Source: Oleidesulfovibrio sp047973035 (GTDB taxonomy: Bacteria; Desulfobacterota; Desulfovibrionia; Desulfovibrionales; Desulfovibrionaceae). From it: a stretch of 64,000 nt of DNA. The stretch lies in assembly GCF_047973035.1 (NCBI RefSeq), contig NZ_JBKEBF010000024.1:10607-74606 (forward strand), written 5' to 3'. The notes beneath the pieces were generated by a model. That model ran no database searches. It saw only the letters and a program-made list of their open reading frames with translations, and was not told the DNA's origin. The position numbers and the translations under genes were made by a program. How positions within the stretch are numbered: position 1 is the stretch's first letter; each line of letters opens with the position of its first letter. Below, piece after piece: positions 59,704 to 64,000 of the stretch.

Positions 59704-60419
59704 AAACACCCGAAGAATATTTCAAAGAGCAGGACTTCGGCGTAGGTGCGGGCGGAGATGATGCCAAGTTTACAGAGGCAGAACGCTCATTTATGCAGAA
59801 GTATCTGGGCATGGATGAACAGGACGTTCTGCAACGCCTTGGCAAGGAGCAACGACCAGAGTCTGTCATGCAAGTTCAGCCCGATGTTGCTGCACCTGCC
59901 GTCGTATCAGAAGACGGGCAGCAGGGGATGCCGCCGGAAGAAGCGCTCGAGGTTCCGCAGTCGCTTGAAGATCAGATGCGTGATCTTGAAGACGTGCAGA
60001 TGGTCAGTTTTTATCTTGGCGAGCAGGAGTTTACAGTTCCCATCATGGCTGTGCAGGAAGTTGTCCGTTTTATGCAGCCTACCAAGCTGCCTGCAGCCCC
60101 GGGATTTATTGCAGGAATAGTAAACTTGCGCGGGCGTGTGACTCCGCTTGTTTATCTGAGGGATCTTTTAGGGATTGCCTCTGTAAATGAAGATGACGGA
60201 AGATTTATTGTTATCTGCAAACGTAAAGGTCTGCAGGTGGGGCTGATTATAGATCGTGTGCATACGATGTATAGAGTTCCGCAGCACACCATTGACTGGA
60301 ATATAGAGTCCCGTCTGGGGACAACTATTGATTTTGTTTCCGGCTTGATGAATTCGAATGAGCGGCTAGTCAGCATTATTTCTGTAGATCGAATCGTTGA
60401 GCGTGTTCTGCAAAGTTAA
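59697..60419 (+). CDS. cheW: CheW-domain coupling protein with long N-terminal extension
   Basis: Couples chemoreceptors to CheA. The 240-residue chain has ~100 acidic, probably disordered or helical N-terminal residues (YFKEQDFGVGAGGDDAKFTEA; FMQKYLGMDEQDVLQRLG) before a normal CheW domain (~102-240; VQMVSFYLGEQEFTVPIMAV, GIVNLRGRVTPLVYLRDLLG). The extension is absent from ordinary ~160-residue CheW proteins. ATG overlaps the parA stop. Confidence 0.93.
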   Translation: MVKTPEEYFKEQDFGVGAGGDDAKFTEAERSFMQKYLGMDEQDVLQRLGKEQRPESVMQVQPDVAAPAVVSEDGQQGMPPEEALEVPQSLEDQMRDLEDVQMVSFYLGEQEFTVPIMAVQEVVRFMQPTKLPAAPGFIAGIVNLRGRVTPLVYLRDLLGIASVNEDDGRFIVICKRKGLQVGLIIDRVHTMYRVPQHTIDWNIESRLGTTIDFVSGLMNSNERLVSIISVDRIVERVLQS

Positions 60420-60430
60420 AGGAGTGCACC

Positions 60431-60802
60431 ATGAGCAAACATATATTGATCGTTGACGACTCCAAGACTGTCCGCAACTTGGTTGCTTTTATCATGAAGA
60501 AAGAAGGCTTTCGCGTTACAATGGCAGAAGATGGTTTCGATGGTCTTGAGAAGCTGTATTCTGCAGAAGAGCCTGTTGATCTGATTATCTCAGATGTGAA
60601 TATGCCCCGTATGGATGGTTTTACTTTTATCCGTACAGTGCGTGAGCAGGAAACATACCGTGATCTGCCTATTGTTGTGCTTTCCACGGAAGGGCAGGAA
60701 AAGGATATCCAGATGGGTATGAGCCTTGGTGCAAACCTGTACATGGTAAAGCCTGCACAGCCCGACAAGATGGTAAAGAATATTAAAATGCTGTTGGGCT
60801 AA
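60431..60802 (+). CDS. cheY: CheY-like response regulator
   Basis: Single receiver domain of 123 residues: ILIVDDSKTVRNLVAF (Asp9, Asp10), phospho-Asp55 in ISDVNMPRMDGFTF, VLSTEG, and the conserved lysine in YMVKPAQP. No output domain, as expected for a CheY. AAAGGAG lies upstream of the ATG. It is the likely carrier of the CheA signal to the motor or another target. A 99-base gap separates it from cheA. Confidence 0.94.
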   Translation: MSKHILIVDDSKTVRNLVAFIMKKEGFRVTMAEDGFDGLEKLYSAEEPVDLIISDVNMPRMDGFTFIRTVREQETYRDLPIVVLSTEGQEKDIQMGMSLGANLYMVKPAQPDKMVKNIKMLLG

Positions 60803-60901
60803 AGCTGCGGCGTTATTCTGCCGATGTAATGTACTAGAAACGTTTTTTTATAGTGCGGTTTTTCATATGCCTTTCACGGCGACCAGAACAGAGGTAATGA
60901 C

Positions 60902-63718
60902 ATGAGTCAGGATTTCATGGATCCGGAAATATTCGCCGACTTTATTTTAGAGGCGAAAGAGCATCTGGAGACTATCGAGCCTAACTTGCTTGAGCTTGAA
61001 AATTCTCCAGATAACCTTTCGTTGCTTAATGAAATTTTCCGGCCCATGCACTCGCTTAAGGGGGCATCCGGTTTTCTTGGGTTGAATAGAATCAACTCTC
61101 TTGCGCATCGTGCTGAAAATATTCTTGATGAGCTCCGTAAGGGAGAGATGGCTGTTTCAGCTGAGATAATGGATGTAATTTTGTCGGCTACCGATGCTCT
61201 GCGCCAGATGATTGATAATCTGGATGTCACTGGGCAGGAAGGCGATGTAGAGATTGCTTCGATTGTTGAAATCATCGATCAGATAATGGCCGGAGGAGGG
61301 GTGCCTGCTGCTCAGCCGGCAACGCCTGTTGAGGAAGATACCTCTGCAGATTCAGAAAGTACCGGAGAGTTTGCTGGCGGAAACGTGCTTGTTGAAGCTG
61401 AACCGCAGGAAGCTGAAGAGCGTGTATTTCAGGATCAGGAAGCTTATGTTCTGACAGCTTTCGGCGAAGGTCATCTGAGAGACTTTGTTGAAGAAGCTCG
61501 TGAAATTTCAGAAAACCTGAATTCCGGCCTGCTTGAGCTTGAAAAGAATCCCAACGCTGAAGGTGATCTGGTAAACGATCTTTTCCGCTATTTTCATAAC
61601 TTAAAAGGAAACAGCGGCATCATCGGTTATGCCGAACTCAACAGCCTGACACATGAAGCTGAGACCTTGCTTAACAGGGTGCGAAAAGGAGAGATGCCTT
61701 CATCGCATGCGCTGGTAGATTTGTTGCTTGTCGTTGTGGATTACATCGATGCTATGGTCGAGCGGATCGACACGACCTCCGGTAAAGCTACGCCTGTTGT
61801 TATTGAAGATGTTCTCGCGCGTTTGCAGAAAGCCGTTTCCGAAGGGATCATTGATGCACCGGTAAGAGCACAGGCTACTGCACCGCAGGAAGCCAAAGCT
61901 GCTCCACCCGCTGCCGAACAGGTTGCGCCTGCGGCGGCAGGCGAAGCGAACGGCGTGGATGCTGACGATCTGAACGTTTTTAAAGATACTATCCGCCAGC
62001 AGTTTGAGAGTATTAAGATAGCGCTGGAAGAATTGTCGAAGGACAGTTCACAAAAAGACTATATTGATGCTCTGTTCCGTTCTCTTGTTACAATTCAGAA
62101 TTCGTGCGGCTATATGGGACTTGAAGAAAGCAAGGTGTATGCAGATCGTACTTCCAAGCTTGTTGATCAGGCCAGATCGACTGATTTAGATTTTTCACTG
62201 ATGACAGACCTGCTTGAGCAGGAATGTGCAATCCTGAAAGACATGGTGGATGGGCACGTAGCCGCTTTGGCTTCTCCCGCGCCTGTTGCTGATGCTCCCG
62301 ATACTGATTCCGGCAGTACTCCGGCTCAGCCGCAACCACCCGCAGGCGTAAAGCCTGCGGCAGCGAAAAAGGAAGAAAAGGCTGCACCCAAAGCGGAAAA
62401 AACTGCACCGCCTGAGAAACCAGCTTCTGCAGCGCCCAAGCCGACAGCCCCCAAAGCTGCTCCGACAGCTAAGCCTGCAGCACCACCAGCAGAGCAGCCA
62501 ACAGCCCAGAAAGGAAAGTCTTCATCCACAATCAGAGTTGATCATGAAAAGCTTGACCACCTGATGAACCTTATCGGCGAGCTGATCATCAACAGGAACC
62601 GCTACACAATGCTGGCGCGTCGTCTTGAAGGTGAGACCAACGTCAACGTTGCTGATGTAGCACAGAATCTTACAGAAACTACCTACGCGATGGCCCGTAT
62701 TTCTGATGACCTTCAGGATACGATTATGAAAGTGCGTATGGTGCCTGTTTCTTCAGTATTCTCTCGTTTTCCCCGACTGGTTCGCGACCTTTCACGCAAA
62801 AGTGGCAAGGAAGTTGAGTTGATAATGGAAGGCGAAGAGACGGAACTGGATAAGAGTGTCGTTGAAGTTATCGGCGACCCTCTGGTTCACCTTATCCGAA
62901 ACGCCATGGACCATGGTGTAGAGCCTGAAGAAGAGCGCATTGCAAAAGGCAAGCGTGCTAAAGGGCGGGTATGCCTGCGCGCTTACCACAAGGGTAACTC
63001 CGTTGCCATTGAGATTGAAGACGATGGTAAAGGGATTGATCCGGAAAAGATGCGCGAAGTGGCTATCAAAAAAGGCATTATCAGCCCGGAAGAAGCCAAA
63101 GCACTTGATGATCGAGAAGCCATGGAGCTCATTTTTGCTCCGGGTTTCTCTTCTGCCGAGACGATTACGGATATTTCCGGTCGCGGTGTGGGTATGGACG
63201 TTGTCCGCACGAATATCAAGAACCTGAAAGGTAGTGTAAGTATTCAGTCTGAAATAGGTAAAGGCACCAAGTTTATTCTGTCCTTGCCGCTTACGCTGGC
63301 CATTATTGATGCGCTGATGGTGAATGTTTCCGGCGAAACATATGCCATTCCGCTGGATGCCGTGTCTGAAACTACCAAGATTGAAGCGGAACGCCTGACC
63401 GATGTAAACCATCGTAAGGCAGTGACCCTCCGCGGAGAAGTTCTGGGTATTGTTACTCTGTCCGAGCTTCTTGGTCTGGAATCAACCACCGATGACGATG
63501 AAGTTCTGTCAGTAGTTGTCATTCATGATAACGACCGCAGGCTGGGCCTTGTAGTAGACAGGCTGCTTGAGCGACAGGAAATAGTTATCAAGCCGATGGG
63601 TGAATACCTTGGAGACCTGAGGGGCATTTCCGGTGCAACGATCATGGGTGACGGCAGCGTGGTTCTGATTCTGGACCCGCATGAAGTTTACCTGATGGCG
63701 ACTTCGAAAGCGATGTAG
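60902..63718 (+). CDS. cheA: Chemotaxis histidine kinase CheA with three HPt-like modules
   Basis: Central chemotaxis kinase, 938 residues, longer than usual (~650-700). HPt1 spans ~5-105 (RPMHSLKGASGFLG, His50) and HPt2 ~190-290 (YFHNLKGNSGIIG, His232). A third HPt-like helical module spans ~355-450, where RSLVTIQNSCGYMG puts Val396 in place of the histidine. An Ala/Pro/Lys-rich linker (~455-540) leads to the dimer helices (DHEKLDHLMNLIGELI), the ATPase domain (IRNAMDHGVEPEEER, IEDDGKGID, APGFSSAETITDISGRGVG) and a C-terminal CheW-like domain. GAGG precedes the ATG. A terminator follows. Confidence 0.95.
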   Translation: MSQDFMDPEIFADFILEAKEHLETIEPNLLELENSPDNLSLLNEIFRPMHSLKGASGFLGLNRINSLAHRAENILDELRKGEMAVSAEIMDVILSATDALRQMIDNLDVTGQEGDVEIASIVEIIDQIMAGGGVPAAQPATPVEEDTSADSESTGEFAGGNVLVEAEPQEAEERVFQDQEAYVLTAFGEGHLRDFVEEAREISENLNSGLLELEKNPNAEGDLVNDLFRYFHNLKGNSGIIGYAELNSLTHEAETLLNRVRKGEMPSSHALVDLLLVVVDYIDAMVERIDTTSGKATPVVIEDVLARLQKAVSEGIIDAPVRAQATAPQEAKAAPPAAEQVAPAAAGEANGVDADDLNVFKDTIRQQFESIKIALEELSKDSSQKDYIDALFRSLVTIQNSCGYMGLEESKVYADRTSKLVDQARSTDLDFSLMTDLLEQECAILKDMVDGHVAALASPAPVADAPDTDSGSTPAQPQPPAGVKPAAAKKEEKAAPKAEKTAPPEKPASAAPKPTAPKAAPTAKPAAPPAEQPTAQKGKSSSTIRVDHEKLDHLMNLIGELIINRNRYTMLARRLEGETNVNVADVAQNLTETTYAMARISDDLQDTIMKVRMVPVSSVFSRFPRLVRDLSRKSGKEVELIMEGEETELDKSVVEVIGDPLVHLIRNAMDHGVEPEEERIAKGKRAKGRVCLRAYHKGNSVAIEIEDDGKGIDPEKMREVAIKKGIISPEEAKALDDREAMELIFAPGFSSAETITDISGRGVGMDVVRTNIKNLKGSVSIQSEIGKGTKFILSLPLTLAIIDALMVNVSGETYAIPLDAVSETTKIEAERLTDVNHRKAVTLRGEVLGIVTLSELLGLESTTDDDEVLSVVVIHDNDRRLGLVVDRLLERQEIVIKPMGEYLGDLRGISGATIMGDGSVVLILDPHEVYLMATSKAM

Positions 63719-63728
63719 CTGAATAGTG

Positions 63729-63757
63729 AAAGCCGCTCCTTTTGGAGCGGCTTTTTT
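63729..63757 (+). terminator. Rho-independent terminator after cheA
   Basis: AAAGCCGCTCC pairs with GGAGCGGCTTT around TTTT, followed by more T. It closes the chemotaxis operon. Confidence 0.92.
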
Positions 63758-63767
63758 GTATGCAGAA

Positions 63768-63790
63768 AACCCCCCGCTAGGCGGGGGGTT
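63768..63790 (+). repeat. Left-end hairpin of the IS element
   Basis: AACCCCCCGC pairs with GCGGGGGGTT around TAG. In IS200/IS605 elements such subterminal hairpins are recognised by TnpA. Confidence 0.7.
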
Positions 63791-63825
63791 CCGTAAAGCT
63801 TAAAGCTATAGAGATATTAGTAAAA

Positions 63826-63888
63826 CTCCTTTTGATTTGCTAACTAATCCCTGCGGTCTGGCAACTGCAGGTGGCAAATCAAAAGGAG
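63826..63888 (+). promoter_or_regulatory. Inverted repeat hiding the tnpA ribosome site
   Basis: A perfect 15-bp inverted repeat, CTCCTTTTGATTTGC (63826-63840) with GCAAATCAAAAGGAG (63874-63888), around a 33-base loop. The right arm contains the AAAAGGAG Shine-Dalgarno of tnpA, so the stem would block translation, as known for IS200. Confidence 0.85.
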
Positions 63889-63894
63889 GCCACA

Positions 63895-64000
63895 ATGGGT
63901 GACACTAAGAGTTTAGCCCACACAAAATGGAACTGCAAATACCACGTAGTGTTTGCGCCAAAGTATCGGCGGCAAGTTTTTTACGGAGAGAAGAAGCGCG
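63895..64000 (+). CDS. tnpA: IS200-type Y1 transposase TnpA, 3' end cut by window edge
   Basis: Only the first 35 residues are visible. SLAHTKWNCKYHVVFAPKYR is the typical start of IS200/IS605-family TnpA, a single-strand DNA transposase with an HUH motif and one catalytic tyrosine (both beyond the window). AAAAGGAGG lies just upstream but is buried in a 15-bp stem. Whether the copy is complete or carries a TnpB or IscB accessory gene cannot be seen. Confidence 0.92.
   Translation, partial: MGDTKSLAHTKWNCKYHVVFAPKYRRQVFYGEKKR

Larger units (their letters stand above)
63761..64000 (+). mobile_element. IS200/IS605-type element, left end (right part outside window)
   Basis: The signs are a perfect 10-bp hairpin typical of an IS200/IS605 left end (63768-63790), a long inverted repeat over the tnpA ribosome site, and the start of a Y1 transposase. 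Such elements have no terminal inverted repeats and move as single strands. The exact outer border upstream of the hairpin cannot be fixed. It sits directly behind the cheA terminator and disrupts no gene. Confidence 0.85.

Noticed and set aside
1..64000. CRISPR array, prophage, toxin-antitoxin or defence island
   Set aside because: No regularly spaced repeats, phage genes or typical defence domains were seen; the SNF2 helicase stands alone without partner genes of a known defence system.

Overview
The window looks like a piece of chromosome from a sulfate-reducing delta-proteobacterium of the Desulfovibrionaceae with moderate GC content. A marine or halotolerant genus such as Halodesulfovibrio or Maridesulfovibrio would fit, but the genus is inference. 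The evidence is the order birA - pyruvate carboxylase - long PEP-synthase-like protein, the chemotaxis order cheB - HEAT protein - cheR - parA - cheW - cheY - cheA, citramalate synthase beside aspartate kinase, and the type of the housekeeping proteins. Almost all of it is core genome. Only the last ~240 bases, the left end of an IS200/IS605-type element, are clearly mobile.

Layout. 1-8.2 kb: biotin ligase (cut by the window edge), pyruvate carboxylase and a PEP-synthase-like enzyme, which together make oxaloacetate and PEP from pyruvate. 8.5-10.3 kb: minus-strand M23 peptidase and a CBS protein. 10.5-20.7 kb: plus-strand housekeeping genes (pcm, YqaA-type membrane protein, Mrp ATPase, pgsA, FtsB-like protein, TPR protein, SPOR lipoprotein, fbp, tsaD, trxA-trxB, bamD). 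20.9-27.5 kb: a truncated HisD-like protein, a second EF-G, a DUF2062 membrane protein, trehalose synthesis (otsB, otsA) and rsmA. 27.6-34.9 kb: HU, a small membrane protein, then an enlarged macromolecular-synthesis operon (rpsU, yqeY, mutS2, dnaG, rpoD). 35-36.8 kb: a secreted SNase-like nuclease and a diguanylate cyclase.

36.9-43.5 kb: a minus-strand operon pdxJ-acpS-nnr-CBS-tsaE-lysC-cimA. 43.7-52.7 kb: ugd, a minus-strand SWIM/SNF2 helicase, a peptide-binding lipoprotein and rel. 52.9-54.9 kb: a minus-strand flagellin with a textbook sigma-28 promoter, a gene-poor stretch, and tRNA-Pro(CGG). 54.9-63.7 kb: a seven-gene chemotaxis operon. 63.77 kb to the end: IS200-like left end and the start of tnpA.

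No CRISPR array, prophage, toxin-antitoxin pair or recognisable defence island is visible. The most unusual items are the HEAT-repeat and ParA proteins inside the chemotaxis operon, the CheA with three HPt-like modules of which the third lacks the histidine, the pyruvate carboxylase with an atypical biotin site and an added zinc ribbon, the PEP synthase with a ~195-residue insertion, the truncated HisD-like protein, and several structured mRNA leaders (pps, mrp, rpsU, IS200 tnpA).
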